Shown here: positions 1 to 7,081 of the stretch, one piece after another
How the letters are laid out: every line of letters starts with the position of its first letter
Position numbering within the stretch: the stretch's first letter is position 1
Assembly: GCA_964577175.1 (NCBI GenBank)
Contig: CAZNYC010000030.1
Location: forward strand, 1-35,329
From: BS750m-G62 sp964577175
Lineage (GTDB): Bacteria > Planctomycetota > Phycisphaerae > FEN-1346
Reading direction: 5' to 3'
Length of the DNA: 35,329 nt
Notes under the pieces: generated by a model
Seen by the model: the letters and a program-made list of their open reading frames with translations, nothing else
Told to the model about the DNA's origin: nothing
Databases searched by the model: none
Program-made: the position numbers and the translations under genes

Positions 1-150
1 CGCTGCGCTGCGGGGTTTCGGTGTAAGGCCAAGGAGTGACGTCGTTAACGGTTTCATCGTTCCCCGCGCCAGCGGATATGCAATGCAGAGGGGTTGCAGT
101 CAGCGTGAATGCCGCTATCTTGGCGTGAGGGACCCGAGCAGGGTACAGGC

Positions 151-924
151 ATGAGTTCCGGCGACCGAACGAGCATGGGCGGTCCCCAGGACCGTTTCGA
201 GACGACCGACTGGACGTGCATCTTCCGGGCCCAGACCCTGGACGAAGATCGGCGTCGGGAGGCCACGGAGGCCGTGTGCCGGCAGTACTGGAAGCCCGTC
301 TACTGCTATCTCCGTCGCAAGGGGTACGGCAACGAAGAGGCCAAAGACCTGACGCAGGGGTTTTTCACGGAGGTGGTCCTGGGCCGGGAACTGATCCAGC
401 GGGCGGACGTTGCCAAGGGGCGATTCCGCAACTTCCTGCTGGTCAGCCTGGAGCGGTACGTGTGCAACGTGGAGCGTGCGGACGCCGCCCAGAAACGCCG
501 GCCCCCGACCCGCGTGGTGGCGTTGGAGGACTTCGATTCGTTCGACATCCGGGACGATACCTGGGACGCCACGCCGGAAAGCGCTTTCCACTACCAGTGG
601 ACGATCGCGCTGCTCGAACAGGTGTTGGAGGATTTGGAGCAGCAGTGCCGCAGCCGCGGCGAAGAGGTCTACTGGTCGGTGTTTCGGGACCGCGTGGTCC
701 TTCCCATTCTGGAAGATTCGCTCGCGCCTCCGCTTTCCGAAATCTGTCAGCGGCACGGGATCTCCGTCCCGTCCAGGGCCTCGAACATGATCGTCACGAT
801 GAAGCGGCGGTTCCGGGCGACGTTGGCGCAGCACGTCCGATGGATCGTGGCGTCCGAGGCCGAGGTCGATGCCGAGATCGATGATCTTCTGGCGATTCTC
901 TCCGCAACCCGCGCAAGATTCTGA
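151..924 (+). CDS. ECF-like RNA polymerase sigma factor, PVC type
   Basis: This gene encodes about 257 residues resembling the ECF-like sigma-70 factors abundant in Planctomycetes and Verrucomicrobia, which direct RNA polymerase to alternative promoters. Region 2 is visible near residues 25-110: an FETTDW opening, then YWKPVYCYLRRKGY, EEAKDLTQGFF and GRFRNFLL, all characteristic of this group. The C-terminal part (RASNMIVTMKRRFRATL) fits a region 4 helix-turn-helix. An upstream ATG at 109 is also in frame; 151 or 175 fits the usual start of the family, since the conserved FETTDW block follows closely. It is followed by a small partner gene, an arrangement common in this group. No anti-sigma factor or Ser/Thr kinase is seen beside it. 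The family is clear; the target promoters are unknown. Confidence 0.8.
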   Translation: MSSGDRTSMGGPQDRFETTDWTCIFRAQTLDEDRRREATEAVCRQYWKPVYCYLRRKGYGNEEAKDLTQGFFTEVVLGRELIQRADVAKGRFRNFLLVSLERYVCNVERADAAQKRRPPTRVVALEDFDSFDIRDDTWDATPESAFHYQWTIALLEQVLEDLEQQCRSRGEEVYWSVFRDRVVLPILEDSLAPPLSEICQRHGISVPSRASNMIVTMKRRFRATLAQHVRWIVASEAEVDAEIDDLLAILSATRARF

Positions 925-1030
925 CGCGGCCCGTGTACTTGATGTCAAAGACGGGAGTCCAGTCGGCGGGGGATACACGGGGCCTCGAACCACCGTGTCG
1001 CCTGTGATCGTAGCGCGAAAGCGGATTGAG

Positions 1031-1570
1031 ATGAGACCGGATATCTCTGCGCTGCGGCCTGACCAGTTGGCCGACCTTCTGAAGGTCCGGTCCGACGACG
1101 ACGTCCCCTGGCTGGTGGAGGACCGCCAGCCGCTTGACGCGTTGTTCCGGGCGAAACTGACCGGGCCCGTTCCGCTGGATTCGTCCCAGCCGGACTCCCT
1201 GCCCGTCATCCTCGGCCGCCCCTGTGAAGAGATGGGCACTTACCGTTCCTTCGGCGAGTTGCTGGCCGACCCGCACGCCGGTGTTGCCGCTTTCAGGACG
1301 CTGAAGGATTACGCGAAGGCACTCGCGCGGCGGAGCCGGTGTTATGCTGCCGAGGCAACGACGACCGCGCTGTACTACGCCGCGATTGCCGCGGCGCTCG
1401 TCCACTGTGATACGAGGATCACGCGACACGGGTACGACGACCTTGAACGCTATCTGGTGCAAATGACAGAGCAACCCTGGTTACCGGCCGACCTGAAGGT
1501 CCTTTTCAGGAAAGCCGGTGACCTGTGCCGACAGCGCGCCGGAGAGGGCGGCGAGGAGGCTGAGGGTTAG
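1031..1570 (+). CDS. conserved hypothetical protein beside the sigma factor
   Basis: This gene encodes 179 residues, apparently soluble and mostly helical. It has no signal peptide or membrane segment. The N-terminal part has the block ALRPDQLADLL. The C-terminal part has FGELLADPHAGVAAFRTLKDYAKAL, then an Ala-rich helix and a conserved-looking PWLPADLKVLF end. Proteins with this DPHAG...KDYAKAL...YYAAIAAAL pattern are, from memory, frequent downstream of ECF-like sigma factors in planctomycetes, and their function is not known. The start at 1031 was chosen because MRPDIS follows a reasonable spacer; the frame stays open upstream to 869, inside the sigma gene, so the start is uncertain. It is probably co-transcribed with the sigma gene 106 bases upstream and may modulate it; this is inference from position only. 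Confidence 0.65.
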   Translation: MRPDISALRPDQLADLLKVRSDDDVPWLVEDRQPLDALFRAKLTGPVPLDSSQPDSLPVILGRPCEEMGTYRSFGELLADPHAGVAAFRTLKDYAKALARRSRCYAAEATTTALYYAAIAAALVHCDTRITRHGYDDLERYLVQMTEQPWLPADLKVLFRKAGDLCRQRAGEGGEEAEG

Positions 1571-1599
1571 CCTCTGCGCCTGTCCCAACCAGGGGCGGA

Positions 1600-3489
1600 G
1601 TGCACCGCCAACCGTTCGCCGTGCTCCGGGCACCGTTTCGGGAGATTCTGTGGGTCGACGCCGGCCTCGAGCCGACCCTGGACCTCGGCCGCCTGCTTTC
1701 GGCGTGCGGCGGGGCAGACCTTGCGGCGGGGTCGCCGGGTGATCCCGACGACAAGAACAGAGCGACGGAGTTGCTGTGGGTTCGTCACGGTCACCCGGTC
1801 GTGACGGAGTGGGCGGTGGAGGTCCTCGCGGAGTCCGATGGGAACGGCTCGATCAGCGACGCGTTAACCAGGGCCCTTGCGCGTGGGAGTTACGAGTGCC
1901 GGTCGATACCGGTGGAGCGAATCGTCCGCGACCGCACGGACGGTCTCGCGGGCTGGCGCAGGATGGAATCATCGTCGGGGGGAACGGAAGACCGGCCGGA
2001 GGCCTCCGGGAGGCCTCCGCCGGCTCCGTCACCCTTCCCGGGTGGAAGTTGGCCGAGGCTGGGCTGGAGTCGTGTGCAGGTCGACGCCCTCGGGGTCATG
2101 GTCCCCGTGTGTGAGTGCCAGGCGGATCTGCTCGGCTGGTGGTGGTGGGCGTACGCCCGGCACAATCGATGGCCTGTGGCGTTCGTGGATTTCGGCATGA
2201 GCGCCGAGGCGCGGCGATGGTGCGAAGGCCGCGGGCGGGTCGTGGCACCCAGTGTGCCTGACGCGACCGACGGCTGGTTCCGGAAGCCGTTCGCGCTCCT
2301 GCAAAGTCCGTTCAGGCGCACCATCTGGTTCGATCTGGACTGCGAAATCCGGGACGACGTATCGAGACTGTCCGACCTGGGCGAAGGCCGTCTGGCTCTC
2401 GGCCGGGACTGGTCGTATCCGGCGGCTCTCGAGAACCGTCTCCCGTTCGAGGGCCCCTGTTGGTCCACGGCCGTGGTGGCCGTCGAACACGGGAACCCGC
2501 TGGTGGTCAAGTGGGCCGAGACCTCGGTGGAGGAACACGAAGCGTTCCGGGGAGATCAGGAGATCCTGAGCAACCTCCTGAACGACGGGTGGCGCAGGCA
2601 TGTCTCCGAGATTCCGGACTGTCTGGTCCGCTCGCGCCAGGAGGGAGAGGCCGACGGTCTCGTGGCCATGCACTGGAGCGGTCCCGGCGGGAAGTCGGCG
2701 ATCCGCCGGGCGTGGTCGGCCGTCCGGGCCGGCACCTGCGCCGACATGTATTCGTTCTACCGCCGTGACTGGCGCTGCACGTCGCCCAAGACGGAGCGGG
2801 GCGTCATCCTGGGAATCGACGACCAGCAGGAATGGATGCTCCCGTGGTGGTGGTCCTGCTACGGGGCGCACAACGACCTGCCTGTCCTGTTCGTCGACTT
2901 CGGCATGAGCGCCCGGGCTCGGGACTGGTGCGCCGAGCGGGGAATGCTCTGCGGTCCCACGGCCGCGGACTGCTACGGCTGGTTCAAGAAACCCCTCGCG
3001 CTGCTGGAGTCGCCGTTTCGGCAGGCCATCTGGCTGGACACGGACTGCGAGGTTCGCGGACGGCTCGATTCGCTCTTCGAGTATGCCGCCGAGGGGGGAA
3101 TGGGTCTGGCGTTCGACCGCGGCACGCCCCAATGGTGCCGCGATACGATGCCGGCCGACACGCCCACGTACAACAGCGGCCTCATCGTTTTCAACCACGG
3201 GGACGCCGTGGTGCCCCAGTGGGCGTCCATGACGATGGCCCTGCGCTCCGACCGGGCGGGGGATACGCGGTATGGTCAACCGGGCGACCAGGAGACCCTC
3301 GCCCTCACGCTGCGACGATATGCGACGGGTCGCCTCCGCGAGATTCCCAAGGAGATCATGCGCCTGCGTTTCAGTGACGGGGATGGGGCGTGTCTTGTTA
3401 TGCACTGGACCGGCCGAGAGGGGAAAGCGTACATCCGGCAACGCCTCGACGAAACGGCAGCCAAAAGACAAGCGGCATGCAGGGGATGA
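1600..3489 (+). CDS. three-module GT8-like glycosyltransferase, first module truncated
   Basis: This gene encodes 629 residues in three repeats of one GT-A-like module. Module 3 (about residues 400-625) is the best preserved: PWWWSCYGAHN, FVDFGMSARARDWC, WFKKPLALLESPFR, a DTD metal motif (D480-D482), YNSGLIVFN, GDQETLAL and MHWTG. These correspond to the DXD, NxG, DQ and HxxG landmarks of GT8 sugar transferases. Module 2 (about 140-395) keeps DLD (D246-D248), DQEIL and MHWSG. Module 1 (1-115) begins abruptly in the middle of the module at PFAVLRAPFREILWVD, has DAG where the DXD should be, and lacks the N-terminal half. The GTG start at 1600 is preceded by GGGGCGGAG; an in-frame stop lies at 1561. 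The product probably transfers sugars in the cytoplasm, with modules 2 and 3 the likely active ones. Donor and acceptor are unknown. Confidence 0.7.
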   Translation: MHRQPFAVLRAPFREILWVDAGLEPTLDLGRLLSACGGADLAAGSPGDPDDKNRATELLWVRHGHPVVTEWAVEVLAESDGNGSISDALTRALARGSYECRSIPVERIVRDRTDGLAGWRRMESSSGGTEDRPEASGRPPPAPSPFPGGSWPRLGWSRVQVDALGVMVPVCECQADLLGWWWWAYARHNRWPVAFVDFGMSAEARRWCEGRGRVVAPSVPDATDGWFRKPFALLQSPFRRTIWFDLDCEIRDDVSRLSDLGEGRLALGRDWSYPAALENRLPFEGPCWSTAVVAVEHGNPLVVKWAETSVEEHEAFRGDQEILSNLLNDGWRRHVSEIPDCLVRSRQEGEADGLVAMHWSGPGGKSAIRRAWSAVRAGTCADMYSFYRRDWRCTSPKTERGVILGIDDQQEWMLPWWWSCYGAHNDLPVLFVDFGMSARARDWCAERGMLCGPTAADCYGWFKKPLALLESPFRQAIWLDTDCEVRGRLDSLFEYAAEGGMGLAFDRGTPQWCRDTMPADTPTYNSGLIVFNHGDAVVPQWASMTMALRSDRAGDTRYGQPGDQETLALTLRRYATGRLREIPKEIMRLRFSDGDGACLVMHWTGREGKAYIRQRLDETAAKRQAACRG

Positions 3490-3674
3490 AACGGCTGAGC
3501 CGAGCCAGTCTCTCATGAAGAGGTCGTGCCAGATGCGCCTGTTTTCGAGAGCGAACACACACGACCGCGAGGAGAACGCACATGGAATCTGTGCGGGCCG
3601 CCATCGCTGACCCCCCGGGACCGTCCCACCAACCGGGTCAGCGCAGCCGTATGACGGCCCGCACCGCACGATAC

Positions 3675-3735
3675 GCCCCGCGCGGCACGTCATCCCCCAA
3701 GAACCTTTCCGTGACGCGTTCGCGCGGGGCTCTTT
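3675..3735 (+). terminator. hairpin terminator after the glycosyltransferase gene
   Basis: A perfect 10-bp inverted repeat has the arms GCCCCGCGCG (3675-3684) and CGCGCGGGGC (3721-3730). A second short pairing, CGTCA with TGACG, lies inside its loop. The right arm runs directly into TCTTTTTCC, so this reads as a rho-independent terminator on the + strand. It lies about 190 bases after the glycosyltransferase stop. Confidence 0.55.
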
Positions 3736-3751
3736 TTCCGACCGTCCGCTG

Positions 3752-3795
3752 AAGGGGTGCGGCTGGATGACAACCCGGTGAGGGCCGCACCCCTT
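3752..3795. repeat. 12-bp perfect inverted repeat
   Basis: AAGGGGTGCGGC at 3752-3763 pairs perfectly with GCCGCACCCCTT at 3784-3795 across a 20-base loop. It has no T-tract on either side. It sits just beyond the stop of the reverse-strand TPR fragment, so it may act as a terminator or barrier between converging transcripts. Confidence 0.5.
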
Positions 3796-3826
3796 GCCGA
3801 TCGCGCCTCAAAGACCTCATCGAGGC

Positions 3827-4345
3827 TCAATCCCCCCGTATCGAGGCGGGGGCAGAGTCGCCTTGGGGCGACGCCGGTTTCACGCCTTCCTTGTTCCGAA
3901 GGTTCTCCGCTTCGCGCGTCCTTCCCTCTGCTTCGAGGACACGCAGAAGCCCCTCGGCCGTCCGCCGTTTCAGCGAACGCCGTTCGTCATCCCGACCCTC
4001 TATCCGCTCGAGAACGTCCCGGTAGTGCAACTCCGCTTCGCGATACTCGCCCAGGTGAAGGAGGGCGTCGGCCAGGTTGAGCTTCGAGATGAGCGTCTTA
4101 ACGTGACCCTTGCCCACAGACCGTCGATACGCCTCCAGCGCCGTACGGTGCAGATCAGCGGCTTCTCTGAAATTGTTCATGTAATACAGGGTACAGCCAA
4201 GACTGTTCATGGTTTCAATTGTCAAAGGGTGTCCTTCACCTAGCAGACGTTGGCAAACCCCAAGGAGGTCCCTGTGGGCCCTTTCCGCCTCCTGGTACTT
4301 CTGTTGTCGGTACAGGGCGTTGGCAATTTCATTCAAAGGCGTCAT
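3827..4345 (-). pseudogene. TPR protein fragment, kinesin-light-chain type
   Basis: The open frame has 172 codons with at least three TPR units of the 42-residue kinesin-light-chain type: YQEAERAHRDLLGVCQRLLG, FREAADLHRTALEAYRRSVG and YREAELHYRDVLERIEG. It opens directly with a repeat, with no signal peptide or N-terminal domain. A stop codon lies immediately before the ATG, and there is no ribosome binding site. In planctomycetes such repeats often form the C-terminal half of Ser/Thr kinases or NTPases. I read this as the surviving tail of a larger gene. It could instead be a small intact TPR protein. Its unit resembles those of the gene at 32450, but it is much more diverged. Confidence 0.5.
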
Positions 4346-4592
4346 TTAGTTCAAGTCCGGCCTGTTCAGGCATTTCCAAGGCGTCGTATCGGGCGTCGTA
4401 TTGTTTGGTGAAGTGGGGAGGCCATCCGGCGGTCGGAGGGCAAGGCCACGGCCTGGGGCTCTGCCCCAGACCCCGGGATGTATCGCGCCCGCGCCAACGG
4501 CACGGGGAGAACAGGGCGGCGTCTCGAGGGCGCCGCCGGTGCCGTCGGCATCGCCGCGGCGCTCGGGTCGCTTCCCGGCGCTCCGGCGTGGC

Positions 4593-4743
4593 GAACTGGT
4601 GCGGTTGACCCTGAGCGACGACCAACTCGAAAGTCTCTGGCCGGTCTCTTCCAGCGTGATCCTCCACAACGGCCTCGTCTACGCCGTCGCCGGACGCTCG
4701 AGTTACCTCGACGGCGGTATCCGTCTTTACGCCCTTGAACTCA
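4593..4743 (+). pseudogene. fragment of a PQQ-like beta-propeller protein
   Basis: About 50 codons read LTLSDDQLESLWPVSSSVI, then HNGLVYAVAGRSSYLDGG and IRLYALE. This is the conserved blade sequence (QLES-WPV-GSV...VYAVAGRSS-LDGGI-LY) of large PQQ-like or BamB-like repeat proteins that are common in planctomycetes and Lentisphaerae. Nothing propeller-like continues on either side: upstream is low-complexity Pro/Arg sequence and downstream is the GGAACTC patch. It is therefore a shard of a much larger gene, left by deletion or recombination. Confidence 0.55.
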
Positions 4744-4849
4744 TGGGTGCAGCGAGGTCTTTCACGACAGCAACCCGCAACGCCCCGGCCCACGTGGCCG
4801 ACGCTCGGATAAGAAGACACCCGAAATGGTAATCAAGGTGCGTGTCACC

Positions 4850-4935
4850 GGAACTCGGAACTCGGCGGAACTCGGTTCGCCGGAACTCGTCACCGGAACT
4901 CGCCCGGAACTCCGGACGCCGGAACTCCGGAACTC
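4850..4935. repeat. eight-copy GGAACTC direct repeat patch
   Basis: The heptamer GGAACTC occurs eight times, at 4850, 4857, 4867, 4882, 4895, 4906, 4921 and 4929, separated by 0 to 8 bases of C/G-rich spacer. GTCACCGGAACTCG occurs twice within it. The spacing is irregular, so it is not a CRISPR array or a clean tandem repeat. Confidence 0.7.
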
Positions 4936-5146
4936 CACTGGCTTGGCGTGGCGCGACGGGCCGCAGTCGGTTAAGCGTAACCCTTTGTGGGCGAACGTTT
5001 TACGGGCACGAGCCGGGCCTTCGGCCTTTGTGCGCACACAGTTTAACCCAAGAAAAACCTGTCCTTCGCCGAACGTGCAACTTCATGCGCTATAGTTCAG
5101 CAGAGGATGGCTTCGCTTCGAGGCCGAGGGGGTAGCATACCAGCCT

Positions 5147-5162
5147 GACGCCGGAAGGCGTC
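5147..5162 (+). other. GNRA-loop hairpin in the leader region
   Basis: GACGCC and GGCGTC flank a GGAA tetraloop, followed by TTGTT. It is a compact stable RNA hairpin about 240 bases before the first exported protein gene. It may be part of the 5' leader or a weak terminator. Confidence 0.35.
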
Positions 5163-5194
5163 TTGTTCAGAATGCGTTACCAGGGTGGAGGTGA

Positions 5195-5400
5195 AAGGAG
5201 GCTGAATGGATTAACGGAAACGGAAAACAGCCTTAATCAGATTATCACACACGAGCGGTAGGCTCTTGCGTCAACAAGGGGGTGTCTCATGACGGTCGAG
5301 TCCTGTAGGGGGATTCACTCCAAGCCTGCGGCGCAGGCAGTCCACCCGGACCCATTCCTTACCCGGAACAATCCAAGCGATCATCACTAAGGAAGACGCT
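5195..5400 (+). promoter_or_regulatory. probable promoter and leader of the 27-kb locus
   Basis: A strong ribosome binding site, AAAGGAGGCTGA, precedes ATG at 5206, which opens only a two-codon frame (Met-Asp-stop). It is followed by an AT-rich island (TTAACGG...TTAATCAGATTATC) that stands out against the GC-rich background and is the best promoter candidate here. A hairpin, GCCTGC and GCAGGC around a GGC loop, lies at 5324-5338. The first gene of the locus starts at 5401 behind AAGGAAG. No known riboswitch consensus was recognised. Confidence 0.3.
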
Positions 5401-6357
5401 ATGAAAGCAACAGCAACCGCACTCGCCGTAACAATGCTGTTGGCGTTGAGTGGCTTATCGGCCGGGATCGCCCAGGCCGGGGTCACTGGAGTCAACGCCA
5501 TTCAGGTGCCGGCGCAGTCGGACGTGACGTTCACGATCCCGTTCACGCAGGCGGCCGTGGCTACGTACACGATCGCCAGCAAGGACGCGGATGGGATCGT
5601 GGTCAATCCGGCCCCAGGTGCTTTCGACGATGCGTATTACGTCCGCTTCATCAGCGGCGGCGCCGAGGGCCTCTGGATTACGGTCGACAGCGTTTCCGGG
5701 AGCGAGATTACGCTCGACGGCGACACGCCGGCCGAGCGGACCAGCATCCTCGACCTCGTGAGCGTCGGCGACACGTGCCGCGTGTACAAACATTACACCG
5801 TCGCGAGCCTGTTCCCCAAGGGGATGTATTCCCATTCGTACAATGAAGACACCACGCTCTTCATCTACGATAACGACACGGTCGCGATGGGCGAAAACAA
5901 GGCTGCCGCCGCATCGGCCTCTTACACCCTCAGTGCGGGTGGCCGTTGGGTGGGCAGTGGGGCAACCCGTCCGCTGGAGCCCGAGACGCGCGTGGTGCTC
6001 CGCAACGGGTCGGACGACGCGCTGCGTCTCTGGACGTGGGGCGTGGTGCCGGACTACACCGTCAGCATGCTGATCGGTGCCGATGGCGACTTGAACATCG
6101 GGTCCGGCTATCCCGTGTCGGTTCCGCTGAGCAGCGCCGGCCTGGGAAGCGACGGCCGGGTCCTGTTCTTCTACGACAACGCCGCCTCCGGCACGAACAA
6201 GGCGGCTCAATGGTCGGCGACGTACACGACCAGCGGCGGCGGCCGCTGGGTTGGCAGTGGCGCCGGCCGGTCGCTCAAGCCCTCCGAGGCCATGACCTTG
6301 CGTCTGCCCTCGGACGAGGCCGGCAACAAAGTAAGCATCACGAAACCCTACCCGTAA
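5401..6357 (+). CDS. TIGR02597-like exported protein
   Basis: This gene encodes 318 residues with a clear signal peptide (MKATATALAVTMLLALSGLSAGIAQA) and no other membrane segment. The mature part matches the pattern of the TIGR02597 family described from Verrucomicrobia. After the signal peptide come VTFTIPFTQAA, YYVRFISGGAEGLWITV and SEITLDGDTP. Next is VGDTCRVYKHYTVASLFP, then two copies of an FFYDN...NKAA...W-ATYT--GGRWVGSGA motif (about residues 155-200 and 255-300). The duplicated C-terminal motif suggests two beta-rich subdomains. AAGGAAG precedes the ATG. The family function is unknown. Its place at the head of the TonB/secretion locus suggests an abundant periplasmic or surface protein. 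Confidence 0.75.
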   Translation: MKATATALAVTMLLALSGLSAGIAQAGVTGVNAIQVPAQSDVTFTIPFTQAAVATYTIASKDADGIVVNPAPGAFDDAYYVRFISGGAEGLWITVDSVSGSEITLDGDTPAERTSILDLVSVGDTCRVYKHYTVASLFPKGMYSHSYNEDTTLFIYDNDTVAMGENKAAAASASYTLSAGGRWVGSGATRPLEPETRVVLRNGSDDALRLWTWGVVPDYTVSMLIGADGDLNIGSGYPVSVPLSSAGLGSDGRVLFFYDNAASGTNKAAQWSATYTTSGGGRWVGSGAGRSLKPSEAMTLRLPSDEAGNKVSITKPYP

Positions 6358-6387
6358 CGCAGCGGGCAACTGAAGGAGGCTGATGAT

Positions 6388-7020
6388 ATGTTAAGGCACA
6401 CATTAGTAGCCATGGTGGCCGTGGCGATGCTCGCGACGGCAGCCAACGCAGACGTGTACTACGGCGTGTGGATGTTCGACACGGGTGCCGGCACCGGTGC
6501 CCGCGACGCCGCCGGCGATACGATGGCCGAAGGCGACGGGACGTGGGTCCTCACGATCGACCTCGACGGCGACGGCTGGGACGGCCTCGACTACACCGAG
6601 CAGGCCACCACCGAGGACAACGCCTCCTCGTGGCTGTGGGACGCCGAGGACTGGATTCTCGGCCGCGGCCCGGTGGCCGATTCCGGCGCCGGGATGTTTG
6701 CCGGCGAGATCTTCGCCGAGGCCACGATGACGACCGCCGAGATCAACAGCCTGACGGGCGGCCGGTCCTACGACAAGGACGTGGACGCCTACTACATCCT
6801 CTGGTTCGACGTAGCGTACGATGCCGGCGCCGCCGGCCCGGGCGAGAACGCGGCCTACGGGGCCGAGTACTGCAACACGCTCGTGGGCGACGGGTTCAAC
6901 GGGGACGCCTTCCCCGTCGGCGGAAACGCCAACCTGACCACGACCCCGGAACCGGCAACGCTTGCCCTGATGCTGCTCGGCGGCGGGCTGGTGGCCCTCC
7001 GTCGGCGTCGCCACGCCTGA
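6388..7020 (+). CDS. PEP-CTERM sorting domain protein
   Basis: This gene encodes 210 residues. The N-terminal signal peptide (MLRHTLVAMVAVAMLATAANA) is followed by an acidic Asp/Gly/Ala-rich body. The C-terminus is a textbook PEP-CTERM tail: PEP at residues 187-189, a hydrophobic segment (ATLALMLLGGGLVAL) and a basic end (RRRRHA). Such tails are cut by an exosortase in the inner membrane, and the proteins are exported with exopolysaccharide in exosortase-bearing bacteria. No exosortase lies in this window. The body includes a calcium-site-like DLDGDGWDGLD near residues 55-65. A very strong ribosome binding site, GAAGGAGGCTGATGAT, precedes the ATG, so high expression is likely. The specific role of the body is unknown. 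Confidence 0.88.
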   Translation: MLRHTLVAMVAVAMLATAANADVYYGVWMFDTGAGTGARDAAGDTMAEGDGTWVLTIDLDGDGWDGLDYTEQATTEDNASSWLWDAEDWILGRGPVADSGAGMFAGEIFAEATMTTAEINSLTGGRSYDKDVDAYYILWFDVAYDAGAAGPGENAAYGAEYCNTLVGDGFNGDAFPVGGNANLTTTPEPATLALMLLGGGLVALRRRRHA

Positions 7021-7081
7021 CCCGAACGTCGTTGTCGCAACAGATGTGAACGAACACAACCAAACGAAAGGATTGGATACT

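Larger units (their letters stand above)
4346..5400. other. non-coding region with gene remnants
   Basis: About 1 kb without a convincing intact gene. It contains a PQQ-propeller fragment (4593-4743), a GGAACTC repeat patch (4850-4935), and small hairpins at 4969-4982, 5147-5162 and 5324-5338. It also has an AT-richer stretch near 5205-5260 and an orphan ribosome binding site at 5196-5208. The long reverse-strand open frame across 4329-4820 has low-complexity Arg/Pro-rich content and I do not accept it as a gene. Confidence 0.5.

Noticed and set aside
4329..4820. Reverse-strand open frame of 163 codons upstream of the TPR fragment
   Set aside because: Arg/Pro-rich low complexity. It overlaps the propeller fragment on the opposite strand and has no start signal.
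5270..5345. Possible tRNA or riboswitch in the leader (GGTCGAGTCCTG and nearby stem)
   Set aside because: No cloverleaf could be folded, and no c-di-GMP or cobalamin riboswitch core was found.
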